From assembly GCF_003726095.1 (NCBI RefSeq), contig NZ_CP026031.1, positions 3,844,001-3,908,000 of the forward strand: a DNA stretch of 64,000 nucleotides. The letters run 5' to 3'. The notes beneath the pieces are model-generated. The model was not told the DNA's origin. It did not search any database and was given only the letters and a program-made list of their open reading frames with translations. A program made the position numbers and the translations under genes. The DNA is from Niallia circulans (GTDB taxonomy: Bacteria > Bacillota > Bacilli > Bacillales > Cytobacillaceae). Shown in pieces: positions 37,655 through 46,655 of the stretch; the stretch's first letter is position 1, and the number at the start of each line of letters is the position of its first letter.

Positions 37655-37837
37655 TTATCCAGCGTAAATCTCTGCATATACTTCAGTAATAATCTTATCA
37701 ATAAAGTATGATTGGAATTCTTGGTCGCCTAAAATTTCATGTGTATATTTTTCATTTGCGTCCATACGATCAATAACAAAATCAATGATACGTTCTTTCA
37801 TCGCTAATCTAAAGTTATGATTCAGTCCATAAGGTTG
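37655..37837 (-). pseudogene. C-terminal remnant of an unidentified gene
   Basis: The frame is open from an in-frame TAA at 37838 to TAA at 37655. It reads NHNFRLAMKERIIDFVIDRM, then FIDKIITEVYAEIYAG. It has no start with a ribosome binding site, but protein-like composition and a proper terminator behind it. I read it as the tail of a larger gene removed by deletion; the parent is not identified. From the internal ATG at 37801 a 48-residue product is conceivable. Confidence 0.5.
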
Positions 37838-37854
37838 TTAAGCTTCTTTTTTCT

Positions 37855-37989
37855 TCACTTTATAAAATAAATAAAACCTCCCATAGAAAGAAGTAGAAGT
37901 AGAAATGGAAATCCATAAGTAATAATATTGTATAGTCCACTCAAAAATAGAAGAAGGCAGCTAATTATACTAATTACGTATCTTATCAA
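37855..37989 (-). CDS. Small membrane protein, 44 residues
   Basis: TTG at 37989, eight bases after AGAGGG. Two hydrophobic stretches (about 4-20 and 26-42) and a Lys end describe a two-helix membrane peptide. Below the length usually annotated. Function unknown. Confidence 0.5.
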   Translation of the reverse strand: MIRYVISIISCLLLFLSGLYNIITYGFPFLLLLLSMGGFIYFIK

Positions 37990-38108
37990 ATTGTTTTCCC
38001 TCTTACTATTTGTTCTAACTTAAATTATTTTGTGATTGTTTTGTTATGATTTTCCCACAAGATAAGTGAACCACTTATTGATACAATCATTTTTCAAGGA
38101 AAATGATA

Positions 38109-38530
38109 TTAATTCAATACTTCTATAGAGAAAACATTATTTTTCTCAAAATCAGTTATTATTTCCGGAGACAATAATAATTTCAGTTGTTCTTTAGTGG
38201 CCCACTTAAAACTAGAGTGTTCCTTAGAAAGAATAGTATTACTACTATTGCTACTACATAGGTAAGTCAAAATAACAACTTGTCTTATTGGATCAGTTTT
38301 GAATGTAGTAGCATATAAAAGTTTCTCTACTGTAACAGATAACCCTACTTCTTCTTTAATTTCCCGTAAGAGTGCAGATTCTAAATCCTCTCCAAACTCT
38401 ATTTTCCCACCTACACATTCCCAAGTCCCGCACCGATTTTATCTTCTTTTGCACGTTGAACTATTAATACCCTGCCTTCATTTACAATGACACCTTTAAG
38501 GGCAACAACTATTTTATTTGAACTTTTCAT
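38109..38530 (-). pseudogene. NUDIX hydrolase, frameshifted
   Basis: From ATG 38530 (CAGGAG upstream) the frame reads MKSSNKIVVALKGVIV and stops at a TAG near 38415. From about 38427 another frame continues TWECVGGKIEFGEDLESALL then REIKEEVGL, a complete Nudix box, to TAA at 38109. One base seems lost in the GGG at 38427-38429. The protein would have hydrolysed a nucleoside diphosphate-linked compound. A sequencing error is the alternative explanation. Confidence 0.8.
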
Positions 38531-38570
38531 TATACATACTCCTGTTTGTATTCTTATCTCTGTTTATAAA

Positions 38571-38735
38571 CTATGGGGCAAAATTTTGCACAACATCTCT
38601 AATAAACATAATCCCACCAATAGTAAGCAGAAACAGTATAACAGCTAAAACTATGACTACTTTTTTATTGTTTCTCTTTATAACAATTAGAAGAAGTAAT
38701 ACCATAAGAACTACGAAAAATAGTAACAAATACAT
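38571..38735 (-). CDS. Small membrane protein, 54 residues
   Basis: ATG at 38735 behind AGGGGA. Two transmembrane segments (about 2-18 and 26-44) separated by KRNNKK. Upstream of and probably co-transcribed with the NUDIX pseudogene. Family unknown. Confidence 0.55.
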   Translation of the reverse strand: MYLLLFFVVLMVLLLLIVIKRNNKKVVIVLAVILFLLTIGGIMFIRDVVQNFAP

Positions 38736-38826
38736 ATTCGTCCCCTGTCCCCTCTTAATTTATAAAAAGAAATCATAGATTTAAACATCATGTTATTTTT
38801 CTTATATAAAAACATTGCTGTAAATA

Positions 38827-38932
38827 AATAATCCACCCCGCTACACTGTGAATCGTTAGGGTGGATTATTTTGCTCTAATTCCACAATGGCCTTGCCATA
38901 TGGAAGCAAGGGGTTTAATCCCTTGCTTTCCT
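38827..38932. terminator. Two hairpins before the recombinase module
   Basis: First: AATAATCCACCC / GGGTGGATTATT, 12-bp perfect arms (38827-38870). Second: GGAAGCAAGGG / CCCTTGCTTTCC (38902-38932). The rest of the gap 38736-39114 shows no gene. Confidence 0.7.
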
Positions 38933-39114
38933 CATTTTAGCATTTTTAACCAATCCTTTCACCCATAAATACCATTATACTTTTCAAAATATTTAAACTT
39001 AATTTTTTTCTCTTAATATCTTAAAATATTCAAATTCCGAAGGTACTATGTCTTTCAACCAGATATAGCCGGCAATTATTTGGTTAATATAACCGAATTA
39101 TAGAGGGATGTAAG

Positions 39115-39291
39115 ATGCATAAAAATATAGATTATGATTACAAAAACTATTATGACTCAGTATTGGTTACTAAAGATGAAATGGGCATAGTGATGGCAGC
39201 TGAGCTAATAAATTTTCTTTCAGATTTAATACTTAAATATAATGAGGAAATTGAAATAAGAAATAGAGATACGGAAGGAAAATATAAATGA
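39115..39291 (+). CDS. Small protein coupled to serine recombinase 1
   Basis: 58 residues from ATG 39115 (AGAGGG upstream) to TGA at 39289-39291, overlapping the recombinase start as ATGA. Acidic and Tyr-rich, no helix-turn-helix seen. The tight coupling suggests it works with the recombinase, for instance as a directionality factor or regulator; this is inference. Confidence 0.65.
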   Translation: MHKNIDYDYKNYYDSVLVTKDEMGIVMAAELINFLSDLILKYNEEIEIRNRDTEGKYK

Positions 39292-40799
39292 AAAGGATAA
39301 AAGTACTTATATATGTTCGTGTTAGTACTGATAAGCAAACTAACAATACTTCTATTTCAAAGCAAATAGAAACTTTAGAAGAATATTGTGAAGCGCAAGG
39401 TTTTGAAATAGTTTATATATATGAAGAAGAAGCATCAGCGAAAAATATTGATGGTAGAGAAGTATTCAAAAAGATGTATAAACATTTTATTAACAATGAG
39501 GAAATTGAGTATATTATTGTGTTTAAATTAGATCGTCTCTTTAGAAACTTCCTAGATTCAATTTTCTTCTGGGATCAATTAAAAAGGAAAAATAAACATT
39601 TTATTTCAATTACAGATAATATTAATACAAAAGAACCGAATGCTAAAATGATGTTCCTAGTAAATGCTTTGAAAGCAGATATGGAAAGGGAAGATATTGC
39701 TTTTAGAACAAACTTTGGAATGGAAAAAAATGCTGCTGATGGTAATTTTAATGGTGGTGAAGTATTTGGTTATGAATCTATAAGTAAGTGTCTGAGGATT
39801 ATTCCAGAGGAAGCAGCGGTAATTAAGTATATTTTTAATAAATACGTTTATGAACAATGGGGTTACAAGAAAATAGCAAGCAACCTAAACCTTCAAGGGT
39901 TTAAGACAAAAAGAAAGAACGACTGGACCATCAATGCTGTTAAAACCATATTAGAAAATAAAATCTACATTGGCTTTATCAAATGGAGAAACAAATATAC
40001 AAAGGGGCAACATGATTCCATCATTTCTGAAGAACTTTGGAATAAAGCACAAGAGCTTAGAGCGAAAAAATCCTATACACCCACTAAGATACATCCGGGA
40101 ACTTTTCCACTTTCAGGGTTATTAAAGTGTCCTCAATGTGGTTCTCCCATGGTTCAAGGGAATAGTAGTGAAAAGTATAAATATTACCAGTGTAATAAAA
40201 ATAAAAACAGCGGGAGAAAAGCTTGCTCCGCTAATCTAGTTTTAAAGGAAAATGCGGATGAAGTTGTACTTGTTAATCTAATTACCTATATTGATAAATT
40301 ACATTTATCTCCACTACTGTTTAGTATTATAAAATCTAATCTAGTAAGTAATCTTAAATCCCTTACTGATGAAGTCGTTCTATTAAATAGATCATTAAAA
40401 TCTATTCGCAAGAAAATAAAAAGGGCTGCAGATTTATTTTTGGACAATGATAAAGATTCTACTAAAAATAATAAAAGTACGTTTTTCTATCTCATTGATG
40501 AATATGAAAAGGAAGAGGCAGATACTTTATCTCGATTAAATAAATTAAATAAGGAGATTAACCTACAAAACAACTTAAATATCAAAACTAATATTGAATA
40601 TGTAGCTAACCATTTAAAAGAATTTATAAATATTATATCCGAAGAAGAAAAGAAGTTATTATTTCACAGTATTATTAAAGAGGTGCATGTTACAAATGGA
40701 CCAAAACCAAAGGATAGATTAATTAAAAACGTAATCTTTCACTTTACTGAAGATGAATTTAATGAGTATGGTCAATCTTTAAGGCAAGCTAGTTGCTAA
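39288..40799 (+). CDS. Large serine recombinase 1
   Basis: 503 residues. Resolvase domain at the N terminus with catalytic Ser13 in YVRVSTDKQ and the IIVFKLDRLFRN segment; recombinase domain about 160-270 (GEVFGYES, GYKKIASNLN, TILENKIYIG); zinc ribbon with CPQCG near 283 and YYQC...C about 300-315; C-terminal coiled coil about 350-440. Such enzymes integrate and excise elements at att sites. It may act on the rlmH-type sites found here or on others. Confidence 0.92.
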   Translation: MKRIKVLIYVRVSTDKQTNNTSISKQIETLEEYCEAQGFEIVYIYEEEASAKNIDGREVFKKMYKHFINNEEIEYIIVFKLDRLFRNFLDSIFFWDQLKRKNKHFISITDNINTKEPNAKMMFLVNALKADMEREDIAFRTNFGMEKNAADGNFNGGEVFGYESISKCLRIIPEEAAVIKYIFNKYVYEQWGYKKIASNLNLQGFKTKRKNDWTINAVKTILENKIYIGFIKWRNKYTKGQHDSIISEELWNKAQELRAKKSYTPTKIHPGTFPLSGLLKCPQCGSPMVQGNSSEKYKYYQCNKNKNSGRKACSANLVLKENADEVVLVNLITYIDKLHLSPLLFSIIKSNLVSNLKSLTDEVVLLNRSLKSIRKKIKRAADLFLDNDKDSTKNNKSTFFYLIDEYEKEEADTLSRLNKLNKEINLQNNLNIKTNIEYVANHLKEFINIISEEEKKLLFHSIIKEVHVTNGPKPKDRLIKNVIFHFTEDEFNEYGQSLRQASC

Positions 40800-40823
40800 A
40801 TCACCATCTATTACAGGTGAAGG

Positions 40824-40851
40824 TAGCAGTCTATTTTATAATAGACTGCTA
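40824..40851. terminator. Terminator after recombinase 1
   Basis: TAGCAGTCTATT / AATAGACTGCTA perfect arms with a four-base loop, followed by TTGCTTTTA. Confidence 0.85.
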
Positions 40852-40914
40852 TTGCTTTTAAATAAGTTAAGAAAATTAGAGTTTTTGTTATATAACTACT
40901 AAAAGAAATATAGC

Positions 40915-41910
40915 TTACAGTTCAGGTTTGACTAATATTATTTCATTAGGTTTAAGGCCCGTCCGAGTGTATAACTCAGGTATTTTTTCTCCTTCTAGCC
41001 CCGCTAACATTAAAGCAAGCTTCCCTTGTTCAAAGGCATTTTGTACGGATTTTCCGAAAGCAATAGCAGAATAAAACTGTGCAGCGAATTCTCTTGCAGC
41101 ATCATCGTAGACGGCTTCATTCATACCTATTGCACAGTCAATGTGTTCCGTTACAGCTTCTGCTTGTCCACTTGAAAAACAGTTATTAAAAATAACGAGT
41201 TTAATTGAATCAGACATTGTCTTCATTAATAGGGTAACCGCCTCTTTAGATAGAAGACTTGTAGACCCTTCCGGCGTTTCTAGTACAATATCATGGTCAG
41301 AAGAACCGTGACCACTAAAATGAATTATATGAGGTTTTACTTCGTTTATAGCTTGCAAAATATCATTGGAACGTACTGCCCATCGAGATTGTAAATTGAT
41401 TGAATCTCGGTATTCAGAAGCACGAATCTTTTCGTGTATGAGACGAATTTCCTGATCTAATCTTAATGAACTTTGGTCAATAGGATTGGATGCTAAGAAT
41501 AGAACGTTTATTTTTTCTGGAAGTGACTCGAAGTTAATTGAAATGGGATTGGCTGATATTTCTTGGCTAATTCTTTGTTGTTTTTTTAACTCATCTGTAA
41601 TAGCTTTTGTATGTCTTAACTCAGCAGTTTTATTCTTCTTTAATTCTCTATCTTCTGAGCGCCGTAATTGATCCAACGCGTGATTTAAAGATTTAATTTT
41701 ATTAGCCTTTTTTCCTTTAAGGTCACCTATTTTTTTTTGGGTATTAATCAGTTCTCTTTGTTTAGAATTAAGAGTCGAGGCACTTTTTGTACTCTGTATA
41801 GTTTTTAATGCTTTTGCCAACTTTTCTTGCTCTTTACCTATATCCTTTTCAATATTAGCGATCTCCTTTTCTAAACCCTGAACTTTGTTCCGATACATTG
41901 TAGCACTCAT
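40915..41910 (-). CDS. CHAT-domain caspase-like protein
   Basis: 331 residues. Residues about 1-115 are a charged coiled coil. From about 130 a CHAT (caspase HetF-associated) protease domain follows with INVLFLASNP, catalytic His in HFSGHG (near 200) and catalytic Cys in FNNCFSS (near 244); both are intact. Bacterial CHAT proteases take part in gasdermin activation, CRISPR-linked and other suicide responses. AAAGGGG precedes the ATG. It is transcribed after a DUF1883 gene. Confidence 0.87.
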   Translation of the reverse strand: MSATMYRNKVQGLEKEIANIEKDIGKEQEKLAKALKTIQSTKSASTLNSKQRELINTQKKIGDLKGKKANKIKSLNHALDQLRRSEDRELKKNKTAELRHTKAITDELKKQQRISQEISANPISINFESLPEKINVLFLASNPIDQSSLRLDQEIRLIHEKIRASEYRDSINLQSRWAVRSNDILQAINEVKPHIIHFSGHGSSDHDIVLETPEGSTSLLSKEAVTLLMKTMSDSIKLVIFNNCFSSGQAEAVTEHIDCAIGMNEAVYDDAAREFAAQFYSAIAFGKSVQNAFEQGKLALMLAGLEGEKIPELYTRTGLKPNEIILVKPEL

Positions 41911-42017
41911 AATAGCGACCCCTTTACTTTGATTTTGAATATAAGTCTTCCATCTTTAGGACAAATATATTTAAAGCAATAGCTTTTTTTGAACCTTAGT
42001 TTAAATGATAAAAGAAA

Positions 42018-42293
42018 CTACCGCAATAAAACGATAGACCAAAAAAGATGAATATTATAGAATCGGTATTTGTACTGTCCTCCACCATGGACAATAAGAT
42101 ACCACCTTCCAGCTCCTTCGACAGAAATATTTACAGGCGTGCGAGTATAGTGGCCGCCATAATACTTGAATTTCCGTCCAGCTTTATAGTGCTGTAAGTT
42201 GATACTATCCACCAGAAACACATCAGCAGCATGTTTCAATTGGACTTCAACTGACAAGGAATTGTTAGTGTCAGCAAATGGAATTTGAGCCAA
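42018..42293 (-). CDS. DUF1883 protein, partner of the CHAT protein
   Basis: 91 residues from TTG 42293 (AAGGGGG eight bases upstream; the GTG at 42302 overlaps that site). It matches DUF1883: VFLVDSINLQHYKAG, KYYGG, TPVNISVEGAGRWYLIVHGGG. DUF1883 is a small beta-sandwich often fused to or encoded beside TIR and other effector domains. It precedes the CHAT gene by 107 bases and probably forms an operon with it. Confidence 0.82.
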   Translation of the reverse strand: MAQIPFADTNNSLSVEVQLKHAADVFLVDSINLQHYKAGRKFKYYGGHYTRTPVNISVEGAGRWYLIVHGGGQYKYRFYNIHLFWSIVLLR

Positions 42294-42568
42294 GATAACC
42301 ACCCCCTTAAAGAAAATTTTATCATAAATTGGAAATTCAAGGGGTATTTTGAAGTATGTCGTTCAATTAAATTAAAGACTAATTCTTTGTTAAAGAGAAG
42401 GGAGTAGAAACTGTTAAACTTAAAAATATTGGCCTTCTAATGGTAAGCATGTTGACATTAATTAGTATTCTTATGACAATTCGTAAAGAATATGATGAAG
42501 CTATCTCAGAACCTTCATTTCTCCTTTCTAATATTTCATTGTAAAATCAACTTGAAGGAGGTAATGAG

Positions 42569-44356
42569 ATGGATATAAAAAAAGTAGCTATTTATGTAAG
42601 AGTAAGTACTGAAGAACAAGCCTCGGAAGGCTATAGTATTAGCGCTCAATTACAAACTCTACGACAATATGCACAACTTTATAATTGGGAAATCGTCGAC
42701 GAGTATGTGGATGAAGGGATTTCCGGAAAGAATATTACCGGCCGCCCTGCTATGCAAAGACTTATAGCAGACGTTGAGCAGGAAAAATTTCAGGCGGTAC
42801 TTGTCTGGAAAATCTCACGTTTATCGCGGAATATGTTAGATACTCTTACTCTGTTAGATAAATTTGAAGATTACGGAGTAAAGTTTATCTCTTATTCCGA
42901 GAACTTTGATACCAGTAGTCCCATAGGCCGCCTAGTCGTTCAGCTAATGGCCTCTATTGCCGAAATGGAACGAAATACATTGGCCGAGAACGTTAAGCTT
43001 GGTATGAAACAACGAGCCTTAGAAGGTTCATGGAATGGTGGTGTTATATTTGGTTATGATTCTATCGAAAAGAAACTTGTAATAAACGCAGAGGAAGCAA
43101 AAGTAGTAAGAATGATATTCACTCTTTATTCACAAGATAAGGGCTTAAAAGCCATAGCAAATCAGCTCAATAAAAATGGGTATCGAACCAAACGTGACCG
43201 TCATTTTTCTATAAATGGAATAGCAACTATTTTAGACAATCCCGTCTATAACGGAAAAATTAGTTGGTTAAAGGTTGAAAACTGGGATAAGAAGAGAAGG
43301 AAAGGTAGAAATGATAATCCCATTCTAGTAGAAGGTCAGCATGAAGCTATAATCAATGATGAACTCTGGAGTCTTGTTCAATCTCGAAGGAAAAGTAAAT
43401 CGTTCAAGCAAAGACAATCTAACGAACCGTTTCTATTGAGCAGTATCTTACGCTGTCCTGATTGCGGACAAGGGATGGTACCTTCAATTACTACATATAC
43501 TTTAATTGACGGTACCAAAAGAAAACACAGATATTATGTGTGTAGTGATTTTCACAACAAGGGATCAGCAGCCTGTAAAGCCAATTTAGTTAAAGCTTAT
43601 GATGCTGAAAACGCTCTGTTTCATCGTATAGAGAGATTTTTATCCAATAAACAAAAGTTTTATGAAACTATTAACTCACTAACAAAAACCTCAATTGAAT
43701 CCATAAAAAAACTAAAAAAAGAACTGGAAGAAACTGATTTAAAGTTAGAGGAAACACTAGCACTTCAGAATAGATATCTAGAAGCTTTTGAACAAAATCT
43801 TTTTCCTGTTACGGTTTTGCAAGAACGCTTACAGCAAGTGGCTATCGAAAAGAGTGCAATTGAACAAAAGAGGAATAACTTAATAACAGAAATAAGTAAA
43901 TCCGATACAAAAGTTATTCCTCCAGAATTGGTACATCTTCTATTAGGAAAATTTGTAGAAGTCTATAAGTCCTCTACTAGAGATAAACAAAAGCAATTGC
44001 TACAGCTGTTGGTTAAACAGATCACTGTTGAACTAACAAATGATCAGCTACGTCAAATTGATAAGGTTGAGCTTGAATTTGATTTTATGGAAGTGAACCT
44101 TTCAAATACGTTTACACTTATCCACATGCTCTATTTAGAAACAGAAAAAGAAGGCTTATCAACACCTTCTATCCCTGCTTCTAATGGTAATGGTAAATAT
44201 CCGCCCTATCTTCAACTTTTTTTGCCTCTATTTATGATACGGTTCTCCCCTCATAATCCGAAAAGCCCGATAAACCTGCTCCACCAAAATCAACCGCATC
44301 AGCTGATGGGGAAATGTCATCTTGCTAAACGACAACTTATCATCTGCTCGCCTTAA
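42569..44356 (+). CDS. Large serine recombinase 2, reading into rlmH
   Basis: 595 residues. Catalytic Ser13 in [30 protein letters not shown] [10 protein letters not shown], recombinase domain about 165-280, zinc ribbon CPDCG and YYVC...C about 300-345, coiled coil about 365-430. CTTGAAGGAGG precedes the ATG. The last 43 or so codons are antisense to the end of rlmH: the ORF crosses the putative att site at 44228-44248 and borrows its C terminus from the host gene. Best candidate for integration at rlmH. Confidence 0.92.
   Translation: MDIKKVAIYVRVSTEEQASEGYSISAQLQTLRQYAQLYNWEIVDEYVDEGISGKNITGRPAMQRLIADVEQEKFQAVLVWKISRLSRNMLDTLTLLDKFEDYGVKFISYSENFDTSSPIGRLVVQLMASIAEMERNTLAENVKLGMKQRALEGSWNGGVIFGYDSIEKKLVINAEEAKVVRMIFTLYSQDKGLKAIANQLNKNGYRTKRDRHFSINGIATILDNPVYNGKISWLKVENWDKKRRKGRNDNPILVEGQHEAIINDELWSLVQSRRKSKSFKQRQSNEPFLLSSILRCPDCGQGMVPSITTYTLIDGTKRKHRYYVCSDFHNKGSAACKANLVKAYDAENALFHRIERFLSNKQKFYETINSLTKTSIESIKKLKKELEETDLKLEETLALQNRYLEAFEQNLFPVTVLQERLQQVAIEKSAIEQKRNNLITEISKSDTKVIPPELVHLLLGKFVEVYKSSTRDKQKQLLQLLVKQITVELTNDQLRQIDKVELEFDFMEVNLSNTFTLIHMLYLETEKEGLSTPSIPASNGNGKYPPYLQLFLPLFMIRFSPHNPKSPINLLHQNQPHQLMGKCHLAKRQLIICSP
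44228..44248 (-). other. Putative att site at the 3' end of rlmH
   Basis: The last codons of rlmH, GGA GAA CCG TAT CAT AAA TAG (GEPYHK stop), are repeated in the same orientation at 13295-13316 and 10145-10165. This is the position of the SCC attachment site in staphylococci. Confidence 0.75.
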
Positions 44357-44707
44357 CACTTCATCGCTTAATCCCAACGATCCGCCAATAATAAATGTCA
44401 CTTTGCTCTTCCCGTATGTACCTAACTTATCTAGTGTGTCGGCTAACTCCTCGGATGACTTTTGCTTGCCCTCTATCGCAAGTGCAATAACGTGTGCATC
44501 AGCTTGAACTTTGGCAAGGATTCTTTCTCCTTCTTTTTTCTTCACTTGCAGCATCTCGGCATCGCTTAAGATTTCGGGTGCCTTTTCGTCTGGCACCTCA
44601 ATAATTTCTATTTTAGAATAGCTTGAAAGTCTTTTTGTATATTCTTCGATTCCAAGCTTTAAATATTTTTCTTTTAACTTTCCTACTGTAATAATTGAGA
44701 TATTCAC
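44228..44707 (-). CDS. rlmH: 23S rRNA pseudouridine-1915 N3-methyltransferase
   Basis: 159 residues, the normal RlmH length (YydA/OrfX, SPOUT class). [18 protein letters not shown] is the SAM-binding knot and the C terminus [12 protein letters not shown] is conserved. It methylates pseudouridine 1915 of 23S rRNA. The start is GTG at 44707 behind GAGGAAA. The gene is intact although an element abuts its last codon, as expected for SCC-type insertion that restores the 3' end. Confidence 0.96.
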   Translation of the reverse strand: MNISIITVGKLKEKYLKLGIEEYTKRLSSYSKIEIIEVPDEKAPEILSDAEMLQVKKKEGERILAKVQADAHVIALAIEGKQKSSEELADTLDKLGTYGKSKVTFIIGGSLGLSDEVLRRADDKLSFSKMTFPHQLMRLILVEQVYRAFRIMRGEPYHK

Positions 44708-44732
44708 ATGCTTTCCTCACTTTACAAACAAG

Positions 44733-45121
44733 ATATCCACAATACTTATCCACATATCCACAATTTTAATCCACATATAGTATGGAATCACTTGTTCGCC
44801 ACCATATATATGGCATTATTTTTACAATATTCACAGGTTGTTGATAACTTTTTTTCTTCTGAAATTTGTTCTAAAATCGGAAAGGTTTTATACTCATTTA
44901 CAACGGAATCTATTGCTATATCAACGTGTTCAGCACAACTATAAATCATATCTTCTTCTCCTTTTACCTCTTACTGTTTTCATTCTTCTAAAAATAATTG
45001 TGGATAATATTTCTTCTTGACCTTATTATTAGTTATCCACATTCCATCTTATCATTCTACCTAAAAACTGCAACTACTCTAATGAAATTCCTCTGCTTTT
45101 TTCGATAAAACCTTATCCACA
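44733..45121. promoter_or_regulatory. DnaA-box cluster between rlmH and the HtrA-like gene
   Basis: Four perfect TTATCCACA boxes (44746-44754, 44999-45007 on the minus strand, 45033-45041, 45113-45121). One-mismatch forms lie at 44733, 44754, 44767 and 44838. From memory, B. subtilis has a DnaA-binding cluster at yydA (rlmH), so this is probably conserved and may titrate DnaA or regulate these genes. Confidence 0.75.
44788..44949 (-). CDS. yyzF: CxxH/CxxC small protein YyzF
   Basis: 53 residues from ATG 44949 (AAAGGAGAAG upstream). The N terminus MIYSCAEH and C-terminal half CEYC give the CxxH/CxxC signature of the YyzF family, a probable metal-binding peptide encoded beside rlmH in Bacillus. 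Function unknown. It lies within the DnaA-box cluster. Confidence 0.82.
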   Translation of the reverse strand: MIYSCAEHVDIAIDSVVNEYKTFPILEQISEEKKLSTTCEYCKNNAIYMVANK

Positions 45122-45209
45122 AGCATTTCTTTATTTTTTTCAGAAACTATTTCGCTCCATTACATCTATTCAGCAATAGTATCTCCATTCAAAAAATACG
45201 TACACATAA

Positions 45210-45252
45210 AAAAAGTAGAGCGATACCTAAATAAGGCTTCGCTCTACTTTCT
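45210..45252 (-). terminator. Terminator of the wal operon/HtrA-like gene
   Basis: AAAGTAGAGCGA / TCGCTCTACTTT perfect arms, followed on the minus strand by a T run. Confidence 0.9.
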
Positions 45253-45255
45253 TAA

Positions 45256-46467
45256 CTACATTTCTTCCTCTGATAACGTAAGCTCTGTTGTTTCTAGTTT
45301 ACCGTTTCGATAATATTTCACTTCCATTTTATCGCCGATTTTCTTCTCCGTATATAAATGCTTTCTTAACGCAATTAAATCGACTATTTCTTCCCCATCT
45401 AGTTCTACGATAACATCTAGCTCTTTTAATCCTGCTTTTTGCGCTGGAGAATTTCGTGAAACATCTTTTACCGCAACGCCTGTTGTAACATCATTCGGTA
45501 ATTTCAAAGCTTCCTGCTGATAATAGCCTGGAATATCACTAACAGATTGCAGTTCTACCCCCATATAAGGGCGCTGCACTTCTCCATGTTGTTCTAAATC
45601 CTCAATAATTGGAATCGCTGAGTTAATGGGAATCGCAAGTCCAATTCCCTCTACCGCAGATTCAGCAATCTTCATGCTATTAATGCCGATAAGCTGTCCT
45701 TCGATATTAACCAGTGCACCACCACTATTTCCTGGATTAATCGCTGCATCTGTTTGAATAACTTCTGATTGCCAATCAGGTGTCCCATCTTCATTTATAT
45801 CGACAGGGATAGTTCGCTGTAAGCCAGATATGATTCCTTGCGTGACAGAACCAGAAAACGTTAATCCGAGAGGATTCCCAATTGCAATGACTGGTTCTCC
45901 TGTCTTTAAGCTGTCGGAATTGCCAAACTCTGCTACTTTTGTTATCTCTTTTGCAGCTACTTCAACTACTGCTAAATCTGTCCAAATATCGGCACCTATT
46001 AGCTTAGCGTTAATTTTTTTTCCATCGGATAACGTGACCTCAAGTTCCGTTGCTCCTTGGACTACATGATTATTTGTGACAATAAATGCTTTGCCGCCAC
46101 TTTTCTTATAAATAACTCCAGAACCTGTGCCCGCTTCTTGGGCTGTTGTTTCATCTGCCCAGAAATTAGAGGACTGCAGATTGGTAATACCGACAACTGA
46201 GTCCGCTGCTTTATCCACTGCCTTAGTAATATCCGTTTCCACGTTCAATGAAATATTCTGTGTTTTTATTCCATCAGAATTAGTTACGATTTGCTCATTT
46301 TCATTTCCGTTCTGAAAAATTGCTAAGTCCGTCAAACGGGGGCTTAATAATAATACTAGTAATGCTCCTATCACCGCACCTATAAATCCAGAGAAGAAAT
46401 AGCCTCTTCTTGAGCCTCTCTTTGGCCCATCTCCCCGATTACCGTAATCATACTCCACAAGCTTCAT
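45256..46467 (-). CDS. HtrA/DegP-type membrane serine protease (HtrC-like)
   Basis: 403 residues: cytoplasmic Lys/Arg-rich N terminus, one transmembrane segment (about 25-45), trypsin-like domain with His in VTNNHVV, Asp in TDLAVVEV and Ser in GNSGGAL, and a C-terminal PDZ domain (about 300-390). It degrades misfolded proteins outside the membrane. The position after walJ is that of B. subtilis htrC (yyxA). A terminator lies between it and walJ, so it may also have its own promoter. Confidence 0.95.
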   Translation of the reverse strand: MKLVEYDYGNRGDGPKRGSRRGYFFSGFIGAVIGALLVLLLSPRLTDLAIFQNGNENEQIVTNSDGIKTQNISLNVETDITKAVDKAADSVVGITNLQSSNFWADETTAQEAGTGSGVIYKKSGGKAFIVTNNHVVQGATELEVTLSDGKKINAKLIGADIWTDLAVVEVAAKEITKVAEFGNSDSLKTGEPVIAIGNPLGLTFSGSVTQGIISGLQRTIPVDINEDGTPDWQSEVIQTDAAINPGNSGGALVNIEGQLIGINSMKIAESAVEGIGLAIPINSAIPIIEDLEQHGEVQRPYMGVELQSVSDIPGYYQQEALKLPNDVTTGVAVKDVSRNSPAQKAGLKELDVIVELDGEEIVDLIALRKHLYTEKKIGDKMEVKYYRNGKLETTELTLSEEEM

Positions 46468-46612
46468 TCCTTTCTAAAGACATAATCTAAAAATCATCCT
46501 TAACCTATATCCTTATTATTTTTCCTATTTTTCAAAAAAACAAACGAAATACTTCAAGAAGTTTTCTCCCTATCATGCCCAAAAGCCTTCCTGCCATACT
46601 TTTATTTCTCTA

Positions 46613-46648
46613 GTAAAAAAAGCGAATATCTGACTATCCGCTTTTTTC
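46613..46648 (-). terminator. Hairpin between walJ and the HtrA-like gene
   Basis: AAAAAAGCG-x-ATA / TAT-x-CGCTTTTTT arms with a short loop; probable partial terminator after walJ. Confidence 0.75.
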
Positions 46649-46655
46649 GATCCTG

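Noticed and set aside
37483..37701. Minus-strand ORF of 72 residues
   Set aside because: It runs across two hairpins and the stop of the remnant in another frame; no ribosome binding site.
38518..38778. Plus-strand ORF of 86 residues
   Set aside because: Antisense to a 54-residue membrane protein that has a good ribosome binding site.
42322..42339. TATCATAAAT on the plus strand as another att site
   Set aside because: Opposite orientation to rlmH, the GAACC half is missing, and the region is AT-rich, so chance explains it.
44733..45121. oriC
   Set aside because: DnaA boxes are present but there is no dnaA or dnaN gene, and the place matches a known kind of DnaA cluster outside oriC.
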